Positions 1 through 8,619 of a stretch of DNA of 64,000 bases are shown piece by piece (positions within the stretch are counted from its first letter, which is position 1; every line of letters starts with the position of its first letter). The DNA comes from Burkholderia sp. Leaf177 (GTDB taxonomy: Bacteria; Pseudomonadota; Gammaproteobacteria; Burkholderiales; Burkholderiaceae). Position numbers and translations under genes: made by a program. The stretch spans positions 1,006 through 65,005 of the forward strand of contig NZ_LMPF01000023.1 of NCBI RefSeq assembly GCF_001424345.1, written 5' to 3'. A model generated the notes under the pieces. That model was not told where the DNA came from. It saw nothing but the letters and a program-made list of their open reading frames with translations, and made no database searches.

Positions 1-34
1 GTCTGCGCCGCCGTTGTGTCTGCGCCGCCGTTGT
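1..34. repeat. Two tandem copies of a 17-base unit at the window edge
   Basis: A 17-base unit (GTCTGCGCCGCCGTTGT) occurs at 1-17 and again, identically, at 18-34. The array may continue to the left of the window. The unit length is not a multiple of three, so it is unlikely to be repeated protein-coding sequence. It lies beyond the 3' end of the vgrG gene. No function can be assigned. Confidence 0.7.
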
Positions 35-84
35 TGGCCGTGGGCAGGAAAGGAAAACTAATCAACATAGAAATAATCCTGTGG

Positions 85-2403
85 TCACACGGAGAACGGA
101 AGCTTGTCGCTGTACTTGAATTCGCCTTTTGGCAGATGAAGTGCTGGCTGACTCATGCTCGTCGCCCCCGGCTTATCCCATGAAGCGCACTTCTCGAGGA
201 TATCGCCCGCGGTTCCGTTCTCGATTCCCTCTGCGGTGTAACGGCTGTAGGAGCCGCCAGCGCCAATCCACACTTCCTTTTCGGCGGAAATTACGACCTT
301 CCCTTCCACGCTAACTATCTTGAGATCCCTTAGAGCAGTCAGCAGCATCTCGTCGCGCTGCGCTTGAATCTCCAGCTTGCCGCTCGCCGCAATGAACTTC
401 ATTCCAAGTTTCTGTGCGAAGAGCGAAATTGCTTCGCCGGCAGCGACAGTAAACTTCCTGACCACACCAATATCGGCACTCCCGCTCGCCGTCGCGATCA
501 GATTTCCTTGAGCGGCTAACTGCAAATGGTTACCGCTCGTGAGCGCTATCCCGGCTGGAGCGCTTGCAAGTACTACCGCCTGCTGCAGTTTGTCCAGCCG
601 CTGCTCCATGAACTGTCGCTGCGTTTCAACTTCCGCGACATGCGCCTGGGCGATCTTCGCCGCGTCTCTCAAAGCAGTCATTTGGGCGACGGCCGCGCCG
701 AGTTGCGTTTTGGCATCGGCCATATCCAACTGTTGCCCGTTCGCATGCGCCTGCCCCTCGGCCGAGATCAATACCCCCTTCGCCCCTCTCACCGCCACAT
801 GCGCATCCGAACGCAGCTCCCCACCGTCCCCTCGCTTCTCCCGCGCGCCATTCACCATATGCCCCAGGTTCAACTCACTGGTCTGATGCGGCGTTGTCAG
901 GTGAATATGTTCCGAACCCTCACGATCCTCCATCCGCATTTCATTACGGCTGGCGGTGCGAAGAATGTTGCGGGTATTGTTTTCGTTGTTGACGTGGTCC
1001 TGGTGCTCGCTGTCGTGCATCGCACCGATGATGATCGGCCGGTCCGGGTCGCCGTCCGTGAAGATCACAGCGACTTCCGTTCCGTCGATCAACGGAAAAT
1101 GGTAGCCGTAATCACGCCCCGCATAAGGCTTCGCCAGCCGGACCGGCCGGCTCGTCCCACCCGGGCTCCACTCATCGAGATCGAACGGCAGCTGGATCCT
1201 GTACCCGCTTTGCGGCGTCATGTACGCATACTTGTAGTGATCGGGGGACACAATGCGCGCGGGCAAGATGCCGGAAATCCGCGGTTTCGCGACAGGATCA
1301 ACCATCGGCCGATAAACACGATCCGACGGAATTGCCACGAACGTGCAGGTATAAGCCTCCTTGCGCGACGCCTTGTGCTCCACGCGCGTGAGCATCAACC
1401 CATGTTCGGCGTTGTCGAGTACGCGGTTGGTAAAGCGAAAGACAGCGCCCGGCGTCATGCCGACAACGTTTCCACTTCCCTCGAAAATAACCTGACGTGC
1501 GAGTTCAGCTTGATGCCGCAAAGTCGCAACGCGATTGCCAACATCGGGCGCGGCGTAATGCTCGCCCCAGAGGTACTGGTTGCCGGCAGTGGTTTCATCG
1601 TCGCGTGCGGTGTTCGCCTGAGACAGTAACGCGACTGCAGCGGTGCGATGGTTGTAGTCATCGACCGTGATCGATTGCGTCACTCGCTTGCGACGCTCAA
1701 TCAGCGTCATGACCGAATCCGCACCGCGGCTTGCAAAACCGCCTTCCTCGCGATAAGGCGCCGCGAGGTTCGGATCACGCGCGTACGCATCGAGGTCGTC
1801 GCCAAAAACAATGACTTCGTGCTCGGGCGTCTGCTCGAAACGAAACCAGATGCCCTCTTCGGCCGCAATACGCTGAATGAACGCCAGCGCTGATTCGGCA
1901 TACTGGGTGATGTATTCATGAGCTTCATATTCCGCTCTGAGCTGGAACTTGAAATCAACAGCGGTGTACCCGAAATGCCGCAAGGTGGCCTCGATGATCG
2001 ACGGCACCGTCTGGTTCTGGAACAACCGGCTCCCGACCTCGCGTTCAAGATCGGCAATTCGCGGTTCGAGCTTCACGCTGTAGCGGGTTTCATCGGTGGA
2101 TGAACTCAGTTCATCGAAGGAAGTGATGATTCCGGAAATCAAGCGCTCGGGCGGTTTCGCAACGCGCGCAGCCAGTTCCGCCGCCAGTCCCGCGCTGGGA
2201 TCGATCGGCTCGATCGCGAACTTGGCGCGTTTGCCGAGCACTTCTGCAATAGGAATTCGCGCGCGAGTGGACGTGAACTCAATTTCAAAATGATAAGGTT
2301 CGCTAATCGTTTCAGTGCCTTCGAAAGAGAGCACGGAGATCGCAGCTGGCTGCTTCGAGATCCGCAAGCTATAGGCCTGCGTGGGTAGAACCATGATTCC
2401 CAT
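85..2403 (-). CDS. vgrG: Type VI secretion spike protein VgrG (TssI)
   Basis: VgrG forms the trimeric tip of the T6SS puncturing device and carries effectors. The 772-residue protein starts with a gp27-like region (SLRISKQPAAISVLSFEGTE), then a gp5-like OB region around residues 400-500 (PFDLDEWSPGG, DGTEVAVIFTDGDPDRP, IIIGAMHD). It ends in a DUF2345-type region with a coiled-coil-like insert (about 590-640) and beta-repeat sequence. This is the usual architecture of Burkholderia VgrGs. There is no obvious extra C-terminal effector domain; the protein ends shortly after SDKLPFSV. A good ribosome site (CAGGAGAC) precedes the ATG at 2403. It lies 45 bases downstream of tssC on the same strand and is probably co-transcribed with tssB and tssC. 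Confidence 0.93.
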   Translation of the reverse strand: MGIMVLPTQAYSLRISKQPAAISVLSFEGTETISEPYHFEIEFTSTRARIPIAEVLGKRAKFAIEPIDPSAGLAAELAARVAKPPERLISGIITSFDELSSSTDETRYSVKLEPRIADLEREVGSRLFQNQTVPSIIEATLRHFGYTAVDFKFQLRAEYEAHEYITQYAESALAFIQRIAAEEGIWFRFEQTPEHEVIVFGDDLDAYARDPNLAAPYREEGGFASRGADSVMTLIERRKRVTQSITVDDYNHRTAAVALLSQANTARDDETTAGNQYLWGEHYAAPDVGNRVATLRHQAELARQVIFEGSGNVVGMTPGAVFRFTNRVLDNAEHGLMLTRVEHKASRKEAYTCTFVAIPSDRVYRPMVDPVAKPRISGILPARIVSPDHYKYAYMTPQSGYRIQLPFDLDEWSPGGTSRPVRLAKPYAGRDYGYHFPLIDGTEVAVIFTDGDPDRPIIIGAMHDSEHQDHVNNENNTRNILRTASRNEMRMEDREGSEHIHLTTPHQTSELNLGHMVNGAREKRGDGGELRSDAHVAVRGAKGVLISAEGQAHANGQQLDMADAKTQLGAAVAQMTALRDAAKIAQAHVAEVETQRQFMEQRLDKLQQAVVLASAPAGIALTSGNHLQLAAQGNLIATASGSADIGVVRKFTVAAGEAISLFAQKLGMKFIAASGKLEIQAQRDEMLLTALRDLKIVSVEGKVVISAEKEVWIGAGGSYSRYTAEGIENGTAGDILEKCASWDKPGATSMSQPALHLPKGEFKYSDKLPFSV

Positions 2404-2448
2404 TGTTGGGAGTCTCCTGTTTTTGATTATTGGAGCGTTAGGCAGCGT

Positions 2449-3912
2449 TTAAGCGGATTGGCTTTTGTCTCTCGGCATCTGCGAGATCATCGAAAGGCCC
2501 ACATCCATGCCTTCCACCTGAAAATGCGGAACAATGAAGAATCTGACTCGGAAAAACCCCGGGTTATCTTCGATGTCCTCTACCGTCACCTCCGCCTGGC
2601 GAAGCGGATGCGAAGCCTGGAGGTCGTCGTAGGGATCAGTCATCTCGGTTACAAGCGTCTTGATCCAGGTGTTGAGTTCGACTTCGAGCAGACGCCGATC
2701 CTTGGTTGTGCCAATGTTTTCGCGCTGTATGAGCTTCAGGTGATGCGCAATGCGCGACAACAGAAAGATATACGGCAGGCGTGCATTGATGCGGCCGTTT
2801 CCCGTAGCTTCCGGTGTGGAATACAGTGCCGGTTTCTGCGCGGAATTCGCGGAAAAGAAACAGGGGAAGTCGTGGTTTTCATAGAACGACAACGGAATGA
2901 AACCCAGATTCGCAAATTCAAATTCCCGCGTCTCGGGTATCAACACCTCGGCCGGAATCTTGTTCTGGAATTCACCACCAAGGTCGTAGGCGTGCAGCGG
3001 CAAGCCGATCACTTTGCCGCCCGCGCGCGGTCCGCGAATCTGCACACACCAGCCATTGCGCACGAAACTATTCACCATGTTCGCGCCGAAGGCGAACGAG
3101 GCATTGACCCAAAGGAGCCGGTTGGGATTTGTACCCTTGACCGTTTCTACGTAGTTAAGATTGCTGACGGGCGACGGCCCGGGTCCATACGGCCGCCGAC
3201 CGAGTACGCGCGGCATCGTCAGGCCTATGTAGCGTGCATCATCGGTCTTACGGAACGCCATCCACTTCAGATACTCGGCACGCTCGAAATAGCCGCCGAT
3301 GTCCTGTATGGCAACGACGTCGTCCATCGACTCCTTGCCGAAAAATGCTGCGCCGACCGACCCGATGAACGGCATATGAGCGGCCGCCGATACCTTCGAG
3401 ATATTGCGCAGTAGCGCAATGTCCCTTACCGAGTTGACGAACTCGAAGTCCGCGATGATCGAACCGATCGGCTGGCCGCCCGGTGTGTCGTATTCCTGAA
3501 TGTAAGCGTGGTGATACAAGCCGCTTTCTATCAACTCGGGCGTATCGTCGAAATCCCGTTGCAATGTTTTCTTAGAACAGTCGAGCAGCTCGATCGTCAC
3601 GTTCTCGCGGAAATCAGTTCGGTCGACAAGGTACTTCAATCCACGCCACGCCGATTCCACTGCCTGAAATTGGGCCGAATGGAGTACGGCATCCAGGTGA
3701 TTGTTCATCTGTCGATCAAGCGCATCGATATGAAAATCAAGCAGTGATTTGTCCAGTCGATCGACAGGGCGCCCCGAGTCGGCAAGGACTTCGAGCAACA
3801 TATCGAGCGCAAGAAGCAATTGCGGGTCTTTGGCGCTCGGCTCCAGCTTCTGCAGGAGATCAGCGAGCACGTCTTCCTCAACCTGCGGTTCGTCAACGTG
3901 CGCCGCGTTCAT
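2449..3912 (-). CDS. tssC: Type VI secretion contractile sheath large subunit TssC (VipB)
   Basis: TssC with TssB builds the contractile sheath around the Hcp tube in the cytoplasm. The 487-residue length and conserved segments (AWRGLKYLVDRTDFRENV, GEFEFV-type IIADFEFVNSVRDIALLRNI, RNGWCVQIRGPRAGGKVIGLP, ILLSRIAHHLKLIQRENIG, VEDIEDNPGFFRVRFFI) are characteristic of the EvpB/VC_A0108 family. Its ATG overlaps the TGA of tssB (ATGA at 3909-3912), implying translational coupling. No hcp gene follows; vgrG comes directly after it. Confidence 0.95.
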   Translation of the reverse strand: MNAAHVDEPQVEEDVLADLLQKLEPSAKDPQLLLALDMLLEVLADSGRPVDRLDKSLLDFHIDALDRQMNNHLDAVLHSAQFQAVESAWRGLKYLVDRTDFRENVTIELLDCSKKTLQRDFDDTPELIESGLYHHAYIQEYDTPGGQPIGSIIADFEFVNSVRDIALLRNISKVSAAAHMPFIGSVGAAFFGKESMDDVVAIQDIGGYFERAEYLKWMAFRKTDDARYIGLTMPRVLGRRPYGPGPSPVSNLNYVETVKGTNPNRLLWVNASFAFGANMVNSFVRNGWCVQIRGPRAGGKVIGLPLHAYDLGGEFQNKIPAEVLIPETREFEFANLGFIPLSFYENHDFPCFFSANSAQKPALYSTPEATGNGRINARLPYIFLLSRIAHHLKLIQRENIGTTKDRRLLEVELNTWIKTLVTEMTDPYDDLQASHPLRQAEVTVEDIEDNPGFFRVRFFIVPHFQVEGMDVGLSMISQMPRDKSQSA

Positions 3913-4406
3913 GTTTCACGCCCCGGGCAGTCCGGCCTCAGGCCAGCTTTCAAGCTTGAGACAAGGGACGGATTCTTGAGGATCAGTTCGAGTTGGTTTC
4001 GAAACGTATCGTTGCCAAGACATTTCACCTTGAAATCGCTCAGCAGAATGCGCATCGCCAATAACCGTTGTAGTTCTGGGATTTGTTCAGCTACGTGATC
4101 CGGCTCGAAGTCGTCCATGGTTCTGAAGTTCAGCATCACACTGGAAGCGCGGTTCTCGTCTTCGTTCTTACTCGCCAATTCAACGATTATCTGCGGATTG
4201 AGTTTCCCCAGAACTGCATCGAAATTGGTTTTGTTGACATCGATCTTCTTCCGCTCGGCGAGCGATTCAATTGCGCGGCCTGCGCTGAAGTCACCGAGTA
4301 CGAGCAGCTTGAGAGGAAGCTCAGTCCGCGCCGACGCGCCCACGTGCGAATCTACCGAAATGGAGATCCTGGTCTTGGGAATCTCGCGTTCAAAGTTATC
4401 TGACAT
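3909..4406 (-). CDS. tssB: Type VI secretion contractile sheath small subunit TssB (VipA)
   Basis: TssB is the small sheath subunit that pairs with TssC. I chose the ATG at 4406 (MSDNFEREIPKTRISISVD) because AAGGAAG lies just upstream and it gives a typical 165-residue protein. The longer reading frame to 4466 adds 20 residues without family similarity. The conserved LPLKLLVLGDFSAG and the LNFRTMDDFEPDHVAEQIP segment identify the family. It is the first gene of the leftward tssB-tssC-vgrG transcript, which starts in the 417-base divergent region. Confidence 0.95.
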   Translation of the reverse strand: MSDNFEREIPKTRISISVDSHVGASARTELPLKLLVLGDFSAGRAIESLAERKKIDVNKTNFDAVLGKLNPQIIVELASKNEDENRASSVMLNFRTMDDFEPDHVAEQIPELQRLLAMRILLSDFKVKCLGNDTFRNQLELILKNPSLVSSLKAGLRPDCPGRET

Positions 4407-4823
4407 GACTTCCTTACCCTGGATTAATTCGGCACGCCAGCCAGGGCCGAAGCGATCTTTGATCAACTGGACACGATTCGACTGCGCCGAACGTTCATAT
4501 CGCTTCGACTAGTGATTCGGTTCGATAATCGATTAAAACAGGTCGGCTCTTTATTCGTCAAGAAACCCAGGCGCCAATAATCTATGAATTGCCTGTTTTA
4601 TTATTGAGATAATAAAACTATTCGTTGATATTCAGAGGGTTTGGCACCTATGTAACATTTCCACGCGGCCAACCACCCCGAACTCCTTTCTGGAAAAGAG
4701 CGGCGCACCGAAACAGGTTTCCGTTTTTTCACCGCAAAGACGCTATCTCTTAAATAGACGAAGCGGCTTTCTTTATGTTTAAAATGCCCTCCTTCTAGTT
4801 CAGCCAAACCAATTACAAACCCT
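4407..4823. promoter_or_regulatory. AT-rich divergent control region of the T6SS genes
   Basis: This 417-base gap separates the starts of tssB (leftward) and tssK (rightward) and is clearly richer in A and T than the flanking genes, especially 4520-4630. It must hold promoters for both T6SS half-operons. It contains a perfect inverted repeat at 4595-4618. A second long-range pair consists of TAAAACAGG at 4534-4542 and its reverse complement at 4592-4600. No convincing protein-coding sequence is seen. The AT-rich composition would suit silencing by an H-NS-like protein, which is inference. Confidence 0.6.
4595..4618. promoter_or_regulatory. Perfect 10+4+10 inverted repeat, candidate T6SS operator
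   Basis: GTTTTATTAT, a TGAG spacer, then ATAATAAAAC form a perfect dyad. It sits about 190 bases from the tssB start and about 205 bases from the tssK start, almost in the middle of the divergent region. The left arm also belongs to a second 9-base inverted pair with 4534-4542. A transcription-factor operator is the simplest reading. It lacks the GC-rich stem and T-run of an intrinsic terminator. Confidence 0.5.
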
Positions 4824-6173
4824 ATGCGGACATTTAAACCGCTCTGGCATGAAGGTCTAATACTCACGCCGCAGCATTTTCAGCAGCAGGAACAGTCGAT
4901 TAATTTTTCACACCGGCAATTCGCGTCGCTGACGGTGGCGGAGCCGTGGGGCGTTATCGATGTACAGATTGACGAAGAAATGCTCGACGCCGGCCGGCTG
5001 TCTCTAACTCGCCTGAAATTGCGTTTTCCTGACGGAACGTTGATTGACTCATCGGTTACCGATGTACTGCCACGCCCACGCGACCTTTCCCGCGATATTG
5101 CAGCAGACACGCAAAGTATTGTCGTTATCGCCGCGCTGCCGCTGCTTAATGCCGATGGCAATAACTGCCGTTTCGACAACGAAACGCTGTCACGGCCCCG
5201 TCGCTATTTCCGCGAGTTCGTGGAGGTAGCTGACTTGAACGGGACCGGCGTAGAAGAGCTTTCCGTCGAGCGACATGCGGTTCACCTGTTATTCGACTTC
5301 GAGCCGCAAGCAGACGATGTCGTATGCATCATTGCGCGTCTAATTCGCGGAACACGCGGACAGTTCGAAATCGATCGAGCATTTGTACCGCCGTGCATTA
5401 CGCTTGCCGCAAATAACCGACATCAGGAACGGATCGCGCGTCTGTCCGATATCCTGCTCGCGAAAAGCACGACACTTGCTGTACGACGCAGCGAACGCGT
5501 TGACCAGATCGCCGAATTCGGCGTATCCGATGTCTCGCTCTTTTGGCTTTTGCACTGCATTAATACGCACTGGCCCAGGTTATCGTTTCTTGGTTCTCAT
5601 CCCAACCAGCCTCCGGAAAGACTCTACGGAATCTTGGCGGAACTGGCCGGCGCGTTGATGACGTTTTCGACAGGTATTGGGCTCGCTTCAATTCCAAAGT
5701 ACGATCATGCCGCGCAAGACCAGGTTTTTTCAGCGCTCGAATCGACCATACGCGATCTTCTCGATGCCATCATTCCGTCGCGTGTCATTCCGATAGGCCT
5801 CGTGCGCAAGACCGCAACCACGTGGACCGGGCAGTTCAAGGACGATCGTTTGCTAGCGGGTGCGGACTATTATTTGTCGGTGAATGCGTCATCACCTGCT
5901 TTCCAGATCGCCGAGCAAATACCGAAACTGTGCAAAGTGGGCGCACCGGACGACATAGAACGAATCGTCAATTCCGCACTTGCCGGCATTCCGTTGAAAG
6001 CGGTTTCGCGTGTTCCGGCCGCTATCCCCGTGCGTCTGGAAAATCATTACTTCGCGCTCGACGCCAGTGATCCCGCCTACGCACGAATGCTCGCCGCACG
6101 CGCGTGTCAGGTGTATCTGCCGACCACCGTGCCTGATGCCTCGTTCGAACTTTATGCTGTGCTGACATCGTGA
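4824..6173 (+). CDS. tssK: Type VI secretion baseplate protein TssK
   Basis: TssK connects the T6SS baseplate to the membrane complex (TssL/TssM). The N-terminal signature (KPLWHEGLILTPQHFQQQEQ) and the 449-residue length fit TssK well; the later regions PNQPPERLYGILAELAGAL and FQIAEQIPKLCKVGAPDDIE are also typical. The ATG at 4824 has no strong ribosome site. The stop overlaps the GTG start of tssL (GTGA at 6170-6173). It is the first gene of the rightward tssK-tssL-tssE operon. Confidence 0.95.
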   Translation: MRTFKPLWHEGLILTPQHFQQQEQSINFSHRQFASLTVAEPWGVIDVQIDEEMLDAGRLSLTRLKLRFPDGTLIDSSVTDVLPRPRDLSRDIAADTQSIVVIAALPLLNADGNNCRFDNETLSRPRRYFREFVEVADLNGTGVEELSVERHAVHLLFDFEPQADDVVCIIARLIRGTRGQFEIDRAFVPPCITLAANNRHQERIARLSDILLAKSTTLAVRRSERVDQIAEFGVSDVSLFWLLHCINTHWPRLSFLGSHPNQPPERLYGILAELAGALMTFSTGIGLASIPKYDHAAQDQVFSALESTIRDLLDAIIPSRVIPIGLVRKTATTWTGQFKDDRLLAGADYYLSVNASSPAFQIAEQIPKLCKVGAPDDIERIVNSALAGIPLKAVSRVPAAIPVRLENHYFALDASDPAYARMLAARACQVYLPTTVPDASFELYAVLTS

Positions 6174-6850
6174 AGGGAACGGTCCCACATGAACCCGGCA
6201 CATTTTCAATTCGCGCCCTGTTGCGCGATACGGCACTTGAAGTTTCCATGCTCGCCCGTGACGACGCCGCCGAAAGATCAGTGGTCGAATTGCGCGAACA
6301 GTGGCTGAAGTTGGTCGATGACTTCGACCAGGCGCTGCGTGCGAAACACGTTCGCGACGACGTAAGAGAAGACGCGGTCTATGCGCAATGCGGCCTGCTC
6401 GACGAAACCGCTTTGCGATATCTTTCGGATGTCGAACGATCGGACTGGGACGTCCAGCCACTTCAAGTTGAACGCTTTGGCAACCATGATGCTGGCGCGC
6501 GGATTTACGAGCGGATCGAGATCCGCCGACGGGAGACGCGTCCTGACGTCCTCCTCCTGGAATGCTATGCCGCAGTGCTAGGTTTGGGATTCCAGGGACG
6601 CTACGAACACGACAATCAACGCGCTCGGCTCGATTTGATTGCCGCGCTGGACACGCAAATCGGACAAGCAAAGCCGCAACGAAATAGCTTCGTGATCGAT
6701 ATGACGAAGACCAACTGGCTTGATCGGCTTCGTCATCAATCTCCGTGGTTTATCGCGGGAGCTGGGTGCGTGCTGACGGTACTGATCTGGATCGCACTCG
6801 ACAACTCGCTCGATTTACAACTCGTAAATCTTCCTCGGATCAAGCCATGA
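6170..6850 (+). CDS. tssL: Type VI secretion inner-membrane protein TssL (DotU/IcmH family), short form
   Basis: TssL anchors the T6SS to the inner membrane together with TssM. The 226-residue protein has the cytoplasmic DotU domain (CGLLDETALRYL, FGNHDAGARIYERIE, CYAAVLGLGFQGRY) and one hydrophobic segment near the C-terminus (about residues 192-212, WFIAGAGCVLTVLIWIAL). It lacks the periplasmic OmpA-like peptidoglycan-binding extension found in some homologues. Start is GTG at 6170, inside the tssK stop; the next in-frame methionine would cut into the conserved domain. Its TGA overlaps the tssE start. Confidence 0.92.
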   Translation: MKGTVPHEPGTFSIRALLRDTALEVSMLARDDAAERSVVELREQWLKLVDDFDQALRAKHVRDDVREDAVYAQCGLLDETALRYLSDVERSDWDVQPLQVERFGNHDAGARIYERIEIRRRETRPDVLLLECYAAVLGLGFQGRYEHDNQRARLDLIAALDTQIGQAKPQRNSFVIDMTKTNWLDRLRHQSPWFIAGAGCVLTVLIWIALDNSLDLQLVNLPRIKP

Positions 6851-7281
6851 CGCGACCCGGACCATCGCTTTATGACATGCTGCTGGGTCACATCGATGGC
6901 GTAGCGCTCGATGATCGGGACGACAATACGCTCGAAATCCTGAGCGTTCTGGAGAATTTGAAAAGGATCCTGAACACGCGCGCCGGAACACTCAAGCACA
7001 TGCCCAATTATGGGCTTCCTGATCTGACCAATGTGTATCGGAACTTACCGGTCTCAGCGCATCAGCTTAAGGCGCAGATGGAGGCCACGTTGTTGGTCTA
7101 TGAGCCCCGCATTCGTTCCATCGATATAAAAGTGATGCCTGCACAGCCGGGCATGGTCGTCAGCTACGAGATGACGTGTCATCTGAAGAAGCGTGGCCTC
7201 GTGCGCTTTGGAACCCACTATCAGCCTGAAGGGCGCACAGTCCTTGCCTGGCAACCGGCGGCTGATAGCGGCGTAAAGTAG
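6847..7281 (+). CDS. tssE: Type VI secretion baseplate protein TssE (gp25-like)
   Basis: TssE is the gp25-like baseplate wedge component that helps start sheath assembly. I chose the ATG at 6847 (MTRPGPSLYDMLLG), which overlaps the tssL stop as ATGA. The longer frame from 6745 reads over tssL and is not needed. The 144-residue protein contains ILSVLENLKRILNTRAGTL and YGLPDLTN, which match the GPW/gp25 family. It ends the T6SS operon; the next gene is convergent and unrelated. Confidence 0.92.
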   Translation: MTRPGPSLYDMLLGHIDGVALDDRDDNTLEILSVLENLKRILNTRAGTLKHMPNYGLPDLTNVYRNLPVSAHQLKAQMEATLLVYEPRIRSIDIKVMPAQPGMVVSYEMTCHLKKRGLVRFGTHYQPEGRTVLAWQPAADSGVK

Positions 7282-7299
7282 AACGCGAAGGCATCCGGC

Positions 7300-8373
7300 T
7301 CAATGCACCCAATCATTCCAAAGCACGACCAAAATGGTCATCAACGCCGGACCGATAAACAATCCCACCAGTCCAAACGTCTCCGCTCCGCCCAAAATCC
7401 CGAATAGCACCAACAGAAACGGCAACCTCGCTGCCCCGCCGATCAGCACCGGCCGCACTGCATGCTCGGCAACAAACACCACCACAAATCCGAACACTGC
7501 AACGCAGATCGCAGCAACCGTCGCGCCTTGAGCCAGCAACCACAACGCCGCACCCAAAAACACGATGGGCGCGCAGAACGGCAGCATGGCAGCAACAGCG
7601 GTCAACATACCGAGCAAGGTCGCATGCGGCACACCGGTTACGGCATACGCCACGCCCAGCAACGCACCTTCGCCAAGCCCCACCACGACCAGACCCGTCA
7701 CCGTGCTGCGAACCGAATCGGCCATACGCCGCGCAAGCGATGCACCCTCCGAACCAAACGCGCGCCGCGATGCTTCAAGCAACTGCTCACCCAAACGCGA
7801 GCCTGCCTTGAACAGGAAAAACAACGTAACCAGCATGAAGCCAAACACGATCAAACCATGCGCCAGGCGCCCGCCGAAATGCCGCGTCATCGCAACTACC
7901 GTTGCGCTATGAAAATGCTTGACCGCGGGCGATGAACCCAGCGGCGTCGCAAGGTTCTCCTGCCACCATGCGGCGATCTGCTTCGATCCCATTGGCAGAT
8001 GGTTGACGAGATCGGGCATGGCAATGCCGCTTCGCAGCGATTCCTGGAACCATCGGATCAGGTCGTTGGCTTCGCTGCCCGCTTGCGCTGCAACGATAAT
8101 GAACGGCACCACGAACACCAGCCCGATCACCACCGTCATGCCGATAGCCAACCATGTGCTTCGATGCCGGAATAACGGCCGTTCCTCGAGCCATGTCAAC
8201 AACGGCCACAACGCAATGGCGATCACGGACGCCCATACGACGGCCGGAATGAAGTCGCGGATCATCCAGATGGCAACGGCCACCAGCACCGCATACAGCA
8301 ATCCCGAGGCGGTTCGTTGCAGCCGCTGAGTGCGATCCTTTTCGTCGTCTGAAGTCTGATCGCGTGGAATCAT
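7300..8373 (-). CDS. AI-2E family (PerM-type) membrane transporter
   Basis: This 357-residue integral membrane protein has about eight hydrophobic segments, including two near the N-terminus (LLYAVLVAVAIWMIRDF, VIGLVFVVPFIIVAAQAG). The C-terminal LPFLLVLFGILGGAETFGLVGLFIGPALM pattern is the hallmark of the AI-2E transporter/PerM family. Members export small molecules or ions; the substrate cannot be deduced. AAAGGACG precedes the ATG at 8373. It is convergent with tssE and transcribed alone. Confidence 0.9.
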   Translation of the reverse strand: MIPRDQTSDDEKDRTQRLQRTASGLLYAVLVAVAIWMIRDFIPAVVWASVIAIALWPLLTWLEERPLFRHRSTWLAIGMTVVIGLVFVVPFIIVAAQAGSEANDLIRWFQESLRSGIAMPDLVNHLPMGSKQIAAWWQENLATPLGSSPAVKHFHSATVVAMTRHFGGRLAHGLIVFGFMLVTLFFLFKAGSRLGEQLLEASRRAFGSEGASLARRMADSVRSTVTGLVVVGLGEGALLGVAYAVTGVPHATLLGMLTAVAAMLPFCAPIVFLGAALWLLAQGATVAAICVAVFGFVVVFVAEHAVRPVLIGGAARLPFLLVLFGILGGAETFGLVGLFIGPALMTILVVLWNDWVH

Positions 8374-8575
8374 GAAGCGTCCTTTAATTGCTCTTTAGTG
8401 GTGGCACAAAACTGCTCTCGCGAAGCTGCTTGTAATCTGCGTGGCACTTATGCCAATGAAGCATTGTAAATCGTGCGCGGACTGGCCAGAATCGAGAGGC
8501 CTTTCAAGCCGCCGTGGCTCTTATCCGACACCACGCCTTTTGTTCTAATTTCACACTCACCCATTTCCGTTTCCC

Positions 8576-8581
8576 TATAAT
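8576..8581 (+). promoter_or_regulatory. Candidate -10 box (TATAAT) for the OmpA-like lipoprotein gene
   Basis: A consensus TATAAT at 8576-8581 would place the transcription start near 8588. The -35 match is weak (TTCACA-like at 8550-8555). A start there leaves only two bases before the TTG at 8590, which favours the GTG at 8620 as the real translation start. Confidence 0.4.
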
Positions 8582-8619
8582 CGGTTCCCTTGCCCCGGCA
8601 TCCGTTCACGAGACTTGCA

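Noticed and set aside
526-1629. Long plus-strand frame inside vgrG
   Set aside because: High-GC antisense shadow; the minus-strand frame encodes a clear VgrG.
4642-4657. Possible sigma-54 promoter (TGGCAC then TAACA) ahead of tssK
   Set aside because: The -24 half is perfect but the -12 element lacks the essential GC (AC at 4655-4656). T6SS genes are sigma-54 controlled in some bacteria, yet this match is not convincing.
4601-4867. 88-residue minus-strand frame in the T6SS divergent region
   Set aside because: No ribosome site or family; it crosses the tssK start and the AT-rich control region.
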